Notes: generated by a model from the sequence alone, not told the origin. A stretch of 64,000 nucleotides of DNA from Nageia nagi (GCA_050084985.1 JBITNC010000001.1:86986001-87050000); one strand, 5' to 3'. Shown: positions 34,450-46,760, numbered from the stretch's first letter. Program-made: numbers and translations.

Positions 34450-36252
34450 AGGGGTAGCCTCTAAGAATTGAAAACTCTCTAATGTCTAGCTAAATGAAAT
34501 ACATCGTGAAGCCTATGTGTAATTGTGTGGAAGTGGATAATGCAATGTATGATACCTACTATATGAGTCTTGGAAGAGGGGAAGAGGATTTGATTGATTG
34601 ACTAGATTAGCACATTCCTCTTTATCTCTAGCTTAACAGACCATAGATTTTCATTCCTAGAAGGTGCACATGACATGGTAAAAAGAGGATAGACAAAACA
34701 TAATGAAAAGGAGGGAATCGATAGATCAAACATGAGCTATAAACAAAGTCTCCAGTGTAGAATACAAAATGAAATAATGCTAAAGTGATAAATCAACAAG
34801 CAACAAGCCTAGAATTTTGTTAAAGATCTTGTTTAATGTATATGCAATTAACACCAAAGAGCCTAAATGATCACTTCAAAGATAATATAAATGATAAGAA
34901 GTAGTAGTGATAGATAGCAATGATGTTTATCTAATTTAGCCACTTCTTTTTCAATTTAGGAATTATCTTTTAATAAGTAAATTTTGGATGCAAGTGTTAA
35001 TCTAACTCTTTTTAGTTTTCCTAGAGATGTATCTAGTTAAGCACTTTTAGGTAAGGCTCAATATCTAGGGGAGTAGATAATTTTATAGGGTATTTTAGGT
35101 ATCTCTATTGATTTCTCACCAATAGAGGGCGGCTCCCAATGTTGGTGATGAAATCCAAGTATAAGTTAAGCCATGGTGATGAAATCCATGTACCCTAGTC
35201 ACTCCCTAGGCTTGTGATGGAATTTTAATTCAAGGAAGCAAATATGAGATGCAATACTATATGATAATGCAATGCAATTACACCTCCCAAATACTTGCTT
35301 TTTAAAATAAATTCCAATACACTCACAACACCAAGGAGGCTAAAGCAATGGAATTTTCCTTTTTCTTTTGAAATAAGAGAAAGTGCAAAGATAACAATTC
35401 TTTTAAATGCACCAAACAATAAGTAAATAAGCCCTAAAATTGAAAGGAAACCCTTGTTCAAGATGTTAACTTTAAGTACCAAATGATATTTCCAATGTGT
35501 AATTCACCATTGCCCCCAAAATGCAATGTAATATCACTAAAGGAAGTGGAAATCCTATGTGAAAAGAGCAACTAAACAATATTGACTAGGTACAAAAAAG
35601 AATCCAAAAACTCACTCAGCCTAAGAATGTTCCCTCCTACTCCAAGCTAGTCAATTAAATAAAATTTACAACACTCTACCATAGGATTGTCCACTATAAG
35701 ATGATTGTGGTAACAGTGCCAATCACCCTGGCAATCAGAAATCATCTAAATGACCATAGGTGCACTTAGAGATAAAATTAAAAAGCTAAAATAAATGATA
35801 CAAAACCTTGTGACAAGGGTAACTGATGTGTTCTATGATAAGGACACCAAAAATTATACAGATAAACCTAGGAGTGGCCTACTATCCCTAGTATAAATGA
35901 TACCCAGGAACAAAAATGCTAAAATAGTAAAATCACTAATTCTATAGTCAAAATTGCCCCTCTTTGTGGTGATTGTAGGAATCGTTTGGATGACCTTAGG
36001 GTCATCCCTATCAAGGATGATTTATAGTTAGGATTGGATGGAAGAAGGATGATTTGTTCGATGTTTATAATAGGAATTCAAGGTTTTTCAGATTCAATTT
36101 TTTCCATGCCCAGTAAGGTACTTTGCAAGTTATAGCCAAAAATTAGTTCCACACAGTCTCTGAATTGTAAGAACTATCCAAAATTTGAAACCACCAAAAC
36201 AAGATAAAAGGCTTAGGTAATCCTATTTTTTCTTAGGTCTTAGGACCAATAG
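34450..36252 (-). other. Tat-2 5' leader
   Basis: About 1.8 kb between the primer site and the gag-like frame. No protein domain is recognisable. The hydrophobic open stretch at 35225-35482 is short and unsupported. Dispersed motifs such as ATCATCTAAATGACC (near 35725) and TTTGGATGACC (near 35975) resemble ones found near the other end of the element. Confidence 0.45.
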
Positions 36253-36271
36253 GGTCCCACCATGATTGCCA
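36253..36271 (-). promoter_or_regulatory. Tat-2 primer binding site
   Basis: On the minus strand TGGCAATCATGGTGGGACC lies four bases inside the 5' LTR. Its shape is like the site in Tat-1; the tRNA was not identified. Confidence 0.7.
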
Positions 36272-36275
36272 TTTA

Positions 36276-37458
36276 TGATAAAAACCTATCACTTGAAACA
36301 CTCAATCCATCTATGAGCACTTCAAAGATTTTAAGTTGTTCAATTCTAAATTTCCTATGTTGTGATATGAAAATAATGATAAAAACATGGTTTAGAAATG
36401 GTACTTAGTCTTCAATGATGTCAAATAGTGCTCAAATATTAAAGGAAACAAAATAATTAAAAGAGACCTCAAATCATAAGTCCTTTAGACCTTGTGATTT
36501 TCCAAAATGAGGTAGAAACCCAACACTACAAGGTTGTAGATCCCATTAATCCATAGTCAAATGGACACTCACAAAGTTATCAATGCCTATAAGGAAAATG
36601 TATTCAATATTCATAAAGATCAATTCTAAATGTTTGAACAAGGATAATTGAAAAGTGTAGATGAAAAAGCTATACTAAATTGACAAATAATATTAAAGAT
36701 TTGACAAAATGCAATGTGTATTCAAAGATCTAATTGAATGAAAATGTATGATAAGAATGGTTACAAATTCAAAACTAATAATGGTATATCCAAGCTAATA
36801 ATACAAGTAAATCAATAAATATGTGACAACCCTAGGGTTCGAATGTTAATGGTCAAACCCTAGCCTAAATGCTAGGATTTAGTTAGCCTAGACAAATATC
36901 TATATGTCGCACAAATGCAAGTATGTTTTTAAAGAAAGGATACAAATTTTAATAAAAAATGCTTTGACCTACCAAATCTATAAATAATAGTGAAATATAA
37001 CATTAATATATCAAACAAACCTCAAATAGTTAAAGAGTACCTTAATCCATGTAAAATGGAGAAGTGTGCTTAAGGAGTGAAGAGGAATGCTCTTGATGTG
37101 ATGTATCCTTCACAATGATCTCGCAAAGCTTAGGTACAAGTGCTAGAAAATATGAAAATTCATAGAGTTTGTATGTGTTAGAGTGCAAAAATCAAAGAAT
37201 AAGCTCAAAATGTGCACCATTTGAATTTTATAATGCTTAGTTAGAATCATTAAAGTGATTATGATGTTTGCAGGATCATTTGAGAGACTGGAACCAAAGG
37301 TGTTAGCAAAAATAAAAGGTCAAGACTAAGTTGATTAGTTTAGTTGAAGAACCTACAAAACACACATTAGTAAAACATGCTAATATAACACATGATATAT
37401 GTCAAAACATTAATGTGACCCATTCAATGAATAAAAATGCATTTTTAAGGTGTTTGCA
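36276..37458 (-). repeat. Tat-2 5' LTR (about 1183 bp)
   Basis: Direct repeat of 18100-19294, next to the primer site and gag side. In element orientation it begins TGCAAACACC and ends TATCA. Confidence 0.88.
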
Positions 37459-37463
37459 CCAAT

Positions 37464-38079
37464 GTGGGACATCTCCCACCTTGAGCTAGTTAGGAGTGTA
37501 ATTTGTATGTAAGTATGATTATGGGGATCCCAAGATCCCAACATAGGTGAGCACATTATTTATAAGGATCCCAAGGTTAATTCATGACCATGGAGTGAGG
37601 TGCCACATCCTTGTGGATCCCTAGGCATGATCTATGTGTCCATAATGAGGTGTTACCTATATATTGGCCTGACACAACATGGAGAAGATATAATTAAGCA
37701 TATTTGACATTTTATATCTTCAAAGTGTGGCATGGATTCAATTCTTGGGCCTCTTATTGGATGGAAAACTAACAAGGAAAGGGTTTAGTGGGAAAAAACC
37801 CTCACTAGATCTTAGTCTGCATCTCAAATATGGGGGTTTAAGGCCCTAGTAGTGTGACATTACCTTCCTTGTTAAATATTGAGTTTATTATGCCCTATAT
37901 TTGGTCCCTTAATCCAAAAATCAATCCCATTAGGTCATATTCACCTTGTACTTGCTCCATCATTAATATAATTTGATGCATTAGCACTTGATTTCATATT
38001 TTGCTTGTATTATGTTAAGATATTTTTGGCATTTTTTACTAATTTCTTAGTCATTTTCTATTTCATTGCATTATTGGCT
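37464..38079. other. Probable remainder of gypsy-1 3' LTR and unassigned sequence
   Basis: Joins the sequence before Tat-2 at 18099. It starts GTGGGACATCTCCCAC, a short inverted repeat, and contains repeated GGATCCC phrases. No coding content is seen. The outer end of the gypsy-1 LTR and the start of gypsy-3 lie somewhere here but could not be placed. Confidence 0.4.
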
Positions 38080-38475
38080 AATAATTTGGAATAAGAAAAA
38101 TTTGGGAATATCATAATTTTCCTTCATCTCTCACAAGATCACATCATATCCATTGGATTTGAATTTGATCTCCAACATTTGGTACTTATAAGTCACATAA
38201 CCTAATGAGTAGAACCATTGTAACGCAAGAACCACGTGCAACATTCCTCCCATTGGAAACACATAAAAATTATCCACCACCTCATAGTATCCTAAAGTTA
38301 CCTTAAATTATTTCACCAATTTGGTGCAAGGCGAAATGTATTCTTTCCCATCATCACATTGAACCTAAAAAATGATTCTATCATGAGTCTCTTTCTTGCC
38401 ACAAATCTCTTATCAATGAAGTTATGGGTTTCCCCACCATCAACCAAAATAAGCACTTTATCTTATACCACTTCT
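38080..38475 (-). pseudogene. Gypsy-3 protease
   Basis: The minus strand at about 38455-38400 reads KVLILVDGGETHNFIDKRFV, matching the LVDSGSTHNFI active site of Ty3/gypsy proteases with Ser replaced by Gly. The fold continues with FYVFPMGGMLHVVLALQWFY near 38270-38215, the usual LPLGG--VVLG-QWL block. It follows gag directly. Confidence 0.75.
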
Positions 38476-38539
38476 CTTAGCACCTTAATGGTGAGAAAAT
38501 AAGGTACACTACTTAGGGTAGCCAATGTGCTACCTCCCC

Positions 38540-39745
38540 CATACACTATCTCTTAGGATATTTCCTTAAATAATTGCATGTAGCCTCGTCTAGCCTTTTT
38601 GTCAAAGGTGCAAGTGGAAAGGTCCTATGGGGATGGAATGTTGGACTATAATCATGCTTTCCTCCCTTTTGAAAATTCATGGAGGACTCTCCATGCTCAA
38701 ATTTAGGCTTTTCTAATCCATATATAGGTGTTACTCTAGATATGAGTGTTGATGGTTCAAACATCAATGCTCTTCTAATTATCTCTTGTAGTGTGGACGG
38801 TGCAAGAACCTTCACCAAACCTCCAAAATACTCAAGGATATCCTCAATGAAGAGGAAACTAATCCTCTTATTTGAAATATTGATGAACATCAAACAAATC
38901 TTATGAAAACTAACAACATAAGATTCTATAGTAGTTTTCTACCTTAAGGAAGCCAAAACTAAAAAATACTTTTCCTCATCCTTTTGCTCAAATCGATCTG
39001 ATACTCTTTGATTGAATTTATCAAAGGTGCAAATTGTTTCATGGCCTTGTGTGATAATATCATAATTACACTAATCATATACAATACCATCTATGTAAGG
39101 AATCACAAATTGCATAACATCCTCCTCCATCATAGGGCTAAGAGTGAAGTATGTACATGCAATTTTTGTAGGCAACCTATAACTGACATTTGTACCTCAC
39201 AATCAAATATAGGCACTTCATCTTCTTATAAAAGCTATTTTTTTAATCAAATATATTTCTTATCTAATTACTAATCACATTTTTCTCTAATATCTTGAAA
39301 TATAACTGAAAGGAAAAACCTTATTTGAAATATTAAAATCTAGCTTGATACTCCTAATATAGGGCTTCCATCTCCTCTAGTGAAATATAACTTGGATATG
39401 CTTCTTTCCTTGTAAGAAATATGGGATTTGCTAGACTAGTCAAAGGCATGGAATGGTAGGATGTATATGACTCTCTTTATGAACTCCTTGAGGGCCTCCT
39501 TGATTTATTTACTCACCAACTGACTCAACACATCAATCATGGTATCAAACTTATTTTCAATCCTTGTATTAGGATTGGTGGATCTCTATTTTGCCTTACA
39601 TATTTCTCCTTCCTCATACTTATCTCCCATTGGGTCCCTTATCTCTTCTAGATGGTTCTCAAGGTCAAAATTTGATTTATTTCTCCTCAAATAATATCAT
39701 TGAGTGTTAAACTACATCTATTTATCTTCACATTTTGGTAGGAAA
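38540..39745 (-). pseudogene. gag: Gypsy-3 gag
   Basis: A degenerate gag frame begins near 39745 (MLSKIDFLPKCEDK). The best part is the 115-codon open stretch at 38893-38546. It contains EYFGGLVKVLAPSTLQEIIR and RALMFEPS, matching the end of the chromovirus gag domain (a GL...P-TL-EAI-RA pattern). Then comes CNYLRKYPKR, a remnant of a zinc knuckle. Stops and shifts are frequent before it. Confidence 0.65.
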
Positions 39746-39746
39746 T

Positions 39747-39761
39747 CTATCTTTGATAGCA
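39747..39761 (-). promoter_or_regulatory. Gypsy-3 primer binding site
   Basis: Minus-strand TGCTATCAAAGATAG follows the LTR end after one base. It resembles the initiator-methionine tRNA site TGGTATCAGAGC with substitutions. Confidence 0.55.
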
Positions 39762-39762
39762 T

Positions 39763-40660
39763 TGTAAAGTGCCCAAGTTTGGAAATATAGTAAATTACTC
39801 AAAATACACTCAATTTATTTCACATATGAATTATTTTCTTAAAAATAAATGTAAAATTATAACAAAAAGTTGTATATCTAACTCAAATACAAATATATTA
39901 TAGAAAAGGCCTTCAAATTAAAAAACTCATTACTCTCAAAGTGGTATGTTCATTAGGCAAGCTACGAAACATAGATCTAAAATTTAGAACTAAATTATGA
40001 TAGTAAAAGGTTAGGCATCTCACTCTTGGGTTCCAAACCCGTAGATATGATGCAAAAAATATCAATGAAGCATAAGTATGAATCTTGAATAGATCTACCA
40101 ATGGAGAACTTAAGGGTTTCCATATTCAAGCCTTAAAGCCTAGAGGGTTTTCATCCTTAAGGCCTCTCTTGGAGGTTTTCATCCCAAGAGGAATTATCTA
40201 AAGATAAATTCATATCAAATTCAATTAGAAAATAAAGCCTCAATGGGAAGCGATATCCCTATTTATAGAATCAGAAAATAGAATGTTTAAGACTTTAAGA
40301 GATCTAGAAAAGCATAGTATTCCCATAGAATTAGGAAAAACATAAATGAAGTTTGTCAAAAAGAAATGAACATCCATATAACTTGTGCATTTATGAAATA
40401 TCATATCAGATTGTGAGCATTAAGAGCTCAACTACAGACATTTAAAGGAAATAAATATTGATAGGTGAAGAATAATTCACCACATAAAATTGTTGGAGAG
40501 GATGTGTGAATGCGAGAGGTGAATCTAAAATGGAATTCAAACTATGGAACATTAAATCCTTCACTAACAAACTCTAAAAATGGGATGTACCACTCCAAGT
40601 GATAAATTTAAATATTACAATGTAACAAATGAGTGGGATCCTTAATTTTGGGCCATTACA
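39763..40660 (-). repeat. Gypsy-3 5' LTR (about 898 bp)
   Basis: In element orientation it starts TGTAATGGCCC at 40660 and ends ...CTTTACA at 39763. A TATA box (TATAAATAGGGAT) lies near 40255-40270, followed by a conserved-looking leader. The second LTR is absent, so both ends rest on TG/CA and the adjacent primer site. Confidence 0.7.
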
Positions 40661-42925
40661 AAAATATTGACACATTTTACCATCTTTTGATGTACTAGAT
40701 ATTACATTTTGGTGTGTTTTTAGGTAGTTGTAGGGTCTTTCTCTTCATTTTGTATTTTGGAATGATTCATCTTCATTTGACTTGTACATAGTGTGTTTAT
40801 TTTATTCTTATTGAGAGAATTGGTACATTGGATCTAATGTTATATTGTTAAAGTGAATATAGAACTTTATTGTAGTCCATTATTGTTGGTTCATTGCTTG
40901 TTATCATGGATCCATTTCATTTATGTTTGATTATTTTTTGGTTGTAAAACTTCATGGTCATGTATAAGAAGGTTATACTAAGACATTTGGATAAATTAAA
41001 AGACCAAGATTATGTAAATAATACTTGGAGCAGGAATAGGCACCAAAGATAGGTATCTTACAAGATTGGGTAATATGTTTCTCAAGTTTGAGCAAGTTTA
41101 TGGAAACATAGAAGTAATTTTCATTTTATTATAAAAAATACTACAAATCTAAATTTAAAATGTAAACTAATTCAAATAATCATTCTTTTGGAATCTATCA
41201 AACAAAAGTAATCGATATCATTGTTTTGTAGCTAAACACCATCTTGTTGTACTACATAGAAGTTAAATAAGAGAATATAAATATAAATACTAGAGGTAGG
41301 GAGGGAGGCAGGGAGAAAGAGGGATAAATATCCACATCCATTTAAAGTCTATATTTTAATTTAGGCTACTTTGCACAACTAGCTCATATCTTTAACTAAA
41401 TTGCATCTTTGAATGCGATAATAAATAGATTGTAAATCAATAATAGTATGAGGAATCTAATTTGAATTGTACTTTAGAAGATAAATTATTGGAACATACT
41501 TATTTTTAGATTAAACCCAACAAACAAATAAATTAAATTTTAAAAATCATAAACATGGGATTTTTTTTATAAAGATAAATATTTTTTCTTCCTTACACTT
41601 TATGATAAGATATGTAGCAAATATAAAATATTGACTTACACAATTGAAAATTTTACATAAAGGAAACATTTGATATCTTTAAAAGTAACAAAAATAAAGT
41701 ACACTATATTAAATCCATATATGATAACCCATGAATGAATGCTGTCTTTTAGTATCCTTTAAACACAATGGTTTGTAGAAATTATTCAAATTTATCTAAG
41801 ATAAAAAATTATATATCATGTATGTATTCAAATAATTATTTATAACATAAGATCCATAATAAAATTTCCAAGCTTTATTTGGTTATCTTGGTTTAGGAAT
41901 TCATGAATTAGATTGTGATTATAAATATCATTATAAATTTTTCTAATATTTGTGTAAAATGGAAGAAAATGATTCTTATGTTTTATGATATTTAGGTTAT
42001 AAAACTTATAAATTATTTATGCCATGGTATTTTAGGTTTTATCCATCTACCTCTCTCACTATGCAATTCATGTGAATTAGATCTTAATTTTGTAAAATAT
42101 TAGCCAAACTTCTTCATATTCAAAATCCCTTTTATCTAAAAAATGTAGGAAAATAAATATTTTGGTTGATTCATGCTTGGTGGTACAAGTAATAATTGGA
42201 TATAGTTTCTCCATTCAATATGGTGAGAATGTTCATGATTGTTGTACTTTGACATGTAATCCTCATAATATTTGGATACGTATTCAATATTGCATAGAAC
42301 TCCAAACATTATGTGTATTTCAATGTTTAACACATTTTGAGCTTCATCATATTTATCACATTTTTTTTCTTTTAATGTGACAACTAGAATTGAGAGTGAA
42401 GAAGAATAGTTGATTAAGTTGTTGAACATGACAAGTGAGGATGAGTTATTGTTAGTGGTTATTTGTGATTTTTGTAGAATGGGTAAAGAAACTCTAGTCA
42501 CTTTTGTAGTTGTTATATTAAATTTGGATGGTTATAACTAAGTGAGGATTAAATTGGATAATGAAATGAGAAAATAATTAGTTGAACATTAGCATGCATA
42601 AATTATTCAAAAGTAATATTGAAAGATGTATTTCTTAGGGATATAATAAAATTTATATGATTTAATTGATCATGGAATGATATGAATGATTTTGTACAAT
42701 TGTTAACTTCAAATAATGGATAAGAATTAGCCAAAATAATTTATGAGTATACATGATCATGTCTTAGTTGTTTGAAGTGTTGATTCCATAAATTTTACAA
42801 CTTAGTCAACAATCATTTTGTATCACCCATAAATATTGAAATTAAAATATCCATCTTGAATACAATATATCAAATGATTATTGAAGGAGTATATCTTGAT
42901 TACAGTTTCTTCTATTAAGGAAATA
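40661..42925. other. AT-rich sequence without recognisable genes
   Basis: About 2.3 kb. A purine run (GGTAGGGAGGGAGGCAGGGA) lies near 41295. The 121-codon minus-strand stretch at 42501-42136 shows no motif I know. Nothing else is supported. Confidence 0.5.
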
Positions 42926-42930
42926 ACAAC

Positions 42931-43654
42931 CATAGTTACCCAGTTCGGTAAGGTTGATTTAAACAAAAGATAAGAAAAAGTTTGAAAGTTCAAGATTTTG
43001 AAAAGGGTTCAATTTGATTTAAAAAAATACAAATAATTAAATATATATAAATATTTATTTTAAATAAAATTTATCTTATAGATAAATTAATAAATACATA
43101 AAATTGAAATATTATTACATTAAAATACAAATCAAAATACTATTTAAATACATTAAATTATTATATTAAAGCACACTAGATTAATAAATACATTCAATTT
43201 AAAAGAATTTATATGTTAAAATAGGGTCTCAATGAGGTTGTGCATTTGGTGTGTAATATTCATGACTTTGTAAAATCCTTTGCATATGTCTATATCTTGT
43301 AGTGATACATTCAAAAGAAAGCATTGCACCAGGGAAAGCATGTATATGCTTTCATTCACAATAAACCAAGCTTTATAAAGATGTATTTTTTGCACAATAC
43401 CCTTCCCAAAATATATGTTAATTATGACAGTCTTTTTGATGCTTGTGGCATTTTTGACATAGTGATTGATAGAGATGTTTCTTGGAATGTAATGGTTGCA
43501 ACCTATAGAAAATAAGGGCTTTATGAGGTAGCATTAGGAAATATAAGTTTTTGAGAATGACTAGTTTTTTTTATAGTTTTGATTAGTAATGAACTGAATT
43601 AAATCAATTGTTTGATCGAACCTTGGACCAGTTCGATCGAACCTAGTAACTATG
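42931..43654. mobile_element. TIR element (724 bp) carrying a PPR fragment
   Basis: The left end CATAGTTACCCAGTTCG and the right end, read in reverse complement, CATAGTTACTAGGTTCG agree at 14 of 17 bases. ACAAC directly flanks both ends (42926-42930 and 43655-43659). Subterminal GGTTC-ATT motifs are also mirrored. This is a MITE-like non-autonomous DNA element; the superfamily is not certain, and a 5-bp duplication does not match the 8 or 9 bp of hAT or Mutator. The interior includes part of a PPR gene. Confidence 0.65.
43270..43560 (+). pseudogene. Pentatricopeptide repeat (PPR) gene fragment
   Basis: The plus strand reads ALHQGKHVYAFI, then FLHNTLPKIYVNYDSLFDAC, GIFDIVIDRDVSWNVMVATY, a stop, and GLYEVALGN. 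This follows closely the pattern of plant PLS-class PPR proteins: GKQ-HA, FL-N-L--MY-KCGSL-DAR--FD-M--RDV-SWN-MI-GYA--G---EAL. About two repeats are present. Whole proteins of this family act in organelle RNA editing and processing, but this piece is far too short and has a stop. It lies just inside the right terminal repeat of the 42931-43654 element, as though captured. Confidence 0.8.
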
Positions 43655-43659
43655 ACAAC

Positions 43660-44790
43660 AAAAGATAATACATGAAAATATGTTAAAAATGTTGGATAGT
43701 ATAATTTTAGTATTTAAATATGAATTCAAGGATATGCATGTAGAGATATAATGAATGAAATAGAAGTCATTTTTAATACACTATATAATTAATTTTTGCT
43801 TCTAATTATTTTTTTTCTATATATATCAAATGCATTCATAAAAAATAAGTAAATCAAGTAAGGAATGATAAGATATAAAAAATAAAACTTAAGTTTACAT
43901 CTCCTCTAGCTAGTGTTCAAGCTCATCAATTTTCCCTTATCTTCCAACAAGGATCATTTGTGTTCTTTCAAGGGATTCACCCACCATGGATTGCATCTTC
44001 AATACCAAATTTAGAACTTTTTTCATGGATTTATTTTATTTCAATAATTTGAAAGTATATCATTGCCAAATACTTTTAGGGTCCATCCCCACCTTGGTTA
44101 TGTCTACCTCCCTCATCGAGCTTTGGATATGATGGGGAACTTCACCTCCATGAATGATTTCCTCCTCGCTTTTAGAGATCTCCATAAGCTCGCTTCCATA
44201 GCTCTCAATATTCTTCAATATCACCTTTCCTTTTCAATATCATGCATTATTGAGATATTTTTAACATCCCATTCCCTCAATCTCAAAATGGATTAGAATT
44301 AGCTTTCTATATTTATTTTCATTAATGTTTGTCTTTATGATAAAGAAAAATAGGTGAATAAGCAATTTCAAATAAGTTAAAATACACCTCTCAAGAAAAC
44401 TAAAAATTATATTAATGATCTAATTGTTATATCTTGTTTGAAAACTATAGAAAAGTATTTAAAGTATGATAGTGGATCATTGATTTTTCATCTACCTACG
44501 TAATTACTCAGCCAATGATAAAAATGAATATAAGAAGGAATAATATCATTGGCTAGAATATGAGGCACAATGAGACCTATATATAGAAAGGATAAAAGAG
44601 AGATGTGTTTTCCATAAAAGACTTCCATGTAGTATGTGTTGCATGGCTCATATAAGATTTGTAGGATAATTGTCTTGTATTTAGTAATAGTGTAATCAAC
44701 AATCGAATCTATGATATAAGTAGATCGAATGGCTTACAAGGTTTAAGGAAAAAAATGAAATATTTATGATGTGAAAGATAATTCATATAT
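43660..44790. other. Unassigned sequence before gypsy-4
   Basis: About 1.1 kb. Short open stretches on both strands (for example 44063-44296) have no recognisable motif. The 5' LTR of gypsy-4 may lie here, but no matching LTR exists in the window to confirm it. Confidence 0.4.
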
Positions 44791-44799
44791 GGATTGAGA

Positions 44800-46100
44800 C
44801 CTAATATTAGACGAGTCATGGAGAAAATTTAAGATCTATATTGATGTACTACAAGAACAAATTGAAATTAAATCACAACCCTAGTGATCTGAAGGTTTGA
44901 ATTTTAAAATTTTACAACAATTAGAAGAACTTACCAAATAAATTACTAATATATCAATCTATAAAATACTATAAGTACCCTTGATTAAGAGGGAAATATG
45001 GTGCCAATTTTGTTTTGAAGAGGCACATGTTGGTAATGAATGACCCACTTTACGAAAACTTGTTGAAAATTTTATTAGGCCTATCAAACTATGGGAACCA
45101 TTCCATTCAAAACTATATAGTAACAAGCTTAAGGAAAACAAGGATGCCAAGACCAAATTATTAAACTTATAAGTAAGATAATCATTGGACTAACCAATGT
45201 TGAGAAAAATAATTCATCGAGGACATTGAAAAAGATCTTAGAGAACATCCAAGAGCATATGATAGTTACACACATCCTAAACTAATATATAGACCCATTG
45301 AAACGTTAGAACCTACCCCATACATAAATGAAATCGATATTACATATGTTCCCCTAGTAGTAACAATATAAGATCAACCAAAAGTTGATGATAGAAACTA
45401 TAAAAAGAAAAAGAGGGATGCAAAGACCAAATTGTTAAACTCATGGATAAGATAATTATTGGACTAACTAATATCAAGGAAAAAAATTCCTAGAGGACAT
45501 CAAAAAAGACCTTAGAGAACATCTAAGAGCATATGTTAGTTACACATATCCTCCACTAGTATTTAAACCCATTGAAAGGCCAAGCCCTACCCCATACATA
45601 AATGAAATTGGTATCAACTATGTTTCCCTATTAGTAATGGTATAAGCCCAAACAAAATATGAAAATAGAAACTATAACAACCTTTTGCACAATTGATATT
45701 AAGACTATAATCATAGATATAATAACTAAGGTTTCAACAACTAAGGATGGTGCACATGAGGATGTTGTGGGGGATATAGTTTAATCAAGGCTAAGGACAT
45801 GGGTAGATGGTTGACATGCTTTAATTATAGTGAATATTTTCACTGATAATATGATTTCTACCATATCAATATTGTCAAAAAATTATGAAAAACCATTGTT
45901 ATTAATATTATCCCAAACTATTAAATGATATATTTAAAAAATAAAAGGAAAGAATGCTATGAACTAGACACCTCCAAATGTTAACCTTCCAAGGCAAGTT
46001 TTGTTTATTATCTATGTTTCCCTAAAGGGGCATCTAAATCTAATCCATGGGAAAAGAAGGAAATGAGATAGATGAAAATTGATAATGAAAATCCATTTGG
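44800..46100 (+). pseudogene. gag: Gypsy-4 gag
   Basis: The plus strand shows two zinc-knuckle-like sites. At 45002-45043 CQFCFEEAHVGNE is followed by a stop where the last Cys is expected (C-x2-C-x4-H-x4-C). Near 45815 CFNYSEYFH continues to YDFYH. Between them is a 274-bp tandem duplication of coding-like sequence with YVSYTHP-type and PTPYINEI phrases in both copies. Many stops occur. The position upstream of protease and RT supports gag. Confidence 0.6.
45143..45690 (+). repeat. 274-bp tandem duplication in gypsy-4 gag
   Basis: GATGCCAAGACCAAATT at 45143 recurs as GATGCAAAGACCAAATT at 45417. The copies stay alignable over their length, including CTACCCCATACATAAATGAA in both. The offset is not a multiple of three. 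Confidence 0.85.
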
Positions 46101-46489
46101 TTGTTACATTCAAAAATCAATGCCTGTAGTACAATTTATGATTAGATCTAGGATAAAAAGTGGATTCAAATGAACCAATTATCCAAAAACTACATCCGAA
46201 AAAGAAATATAATGATCTTAACAAATACAAGGAAATCACTAAAATATCACAAGAAATAATTAAAATACAATAGAAGCAAGTCATAGTACCCAATAAAGAG
46301 GGTACCCCATAATTCACTAAAAAATAAATACAACTCTTGAAAGAATTCAACTAACTCCTAAACATTGTTGACATGGTGATTGAGTTAAAAAAATAATCAC
46401 CAAATATTGGAACAAAAATGTAATAATAAAAAAGAAAGAATTGAAAAAGGAATTCCATCATAATACATGCTATGATAAACAAAAGAATG

Positions 46490-46760
46490 GATAAAAATAT
46501 TATGATAGATTTTAAGGCTAATGTAAATATATTACCTTTAGCAATTTTGTGATAACTTGGCTATCCACCCCTTTAACCACCCAAGTATCACATCACTCTT
46601 GCTAATGTAACTCTCACTAAATCACTTAAAATCCTTAAAAATGTAACCTATTTTATATGGGGATTGACTTTTAGGTACATTTTGAATTAATCAACATGCA
46701 ACCAATAATATGACTGCCTACAATGCATTATCAAAATTGGAATGGTTTTTCAACAATAAT
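46490..46760 (+). pseudogene. Gypsy-4 protease
   Basis: Near 46500 the plus strand reads MIDFKANVNILPLAIL, matching the LIDSGASVNILP active site with Ser and Gly altered to Phe and Lys. It continues with a PPLQP-like stretch, ANVTL-KSLKILKNVTYF and GLTFRYILN over the next 180 bases, as in plant Ty3/gypsy proteases. Small shifts break it. Confidence 0.6.

Larger units (their letters stand above)
18100..37458 (-). mobile_element. Tat-2: Tat-type Ty3/gypsy LTR retrotransposon (about 19.4 kb)
   Basis: Direct repeats at 18100-19294 and 36276-37458 are the LTRs. The interior on the minus strand reads, from right to left, primer site, leader, gag, protease, RT, RNase H, archaeal-type RNase H and integrase, then about 7 kb of extra sequence before a polypurine tract and the 3' LTR. 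Flanks are CCTAT (18095-18099) and CCAAT (37459-37463), a target duplication with one mismatch. LTR divergence is about 9% in one 200-base stretch compared by eye, so it looks older than Tat-1. Coding regions are heavily broken. It sits in the 3' LTR of gypsy-1. Confidence 0.88.
38080..40660 (-). mobile_element. Gypsy-3: 5' LTR, gag and protease fragment
   Basis: Minus-strand element with a 5' LTR at 39763-40660, a methionine-tRNA-like primer site, gag, and protease ending near 38080. RT and everything downstream are missing, so it is truncated at its 3' side. Confidence 0.75.

Noticed and set aside
35225-35482. Hydrophobic 85-codon minus-strand stretch as a membrane protein
   Set aside because: It lies in the Tat-2 leader, has no supporting motif, and T-rich DNA alone gives Leu/Ile/Phe runs.
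42136-42501. 121-codon minus-strand stretch as a host gene
   Set aside because: No recognisable domain, no start or promoter context, and AT-rich low-complexity composition.
43270-43560. Functional PPR gene
   Set aside because: Only about two repeats with a stop and no continuation on either side; it is a fragment inside a mobile element.
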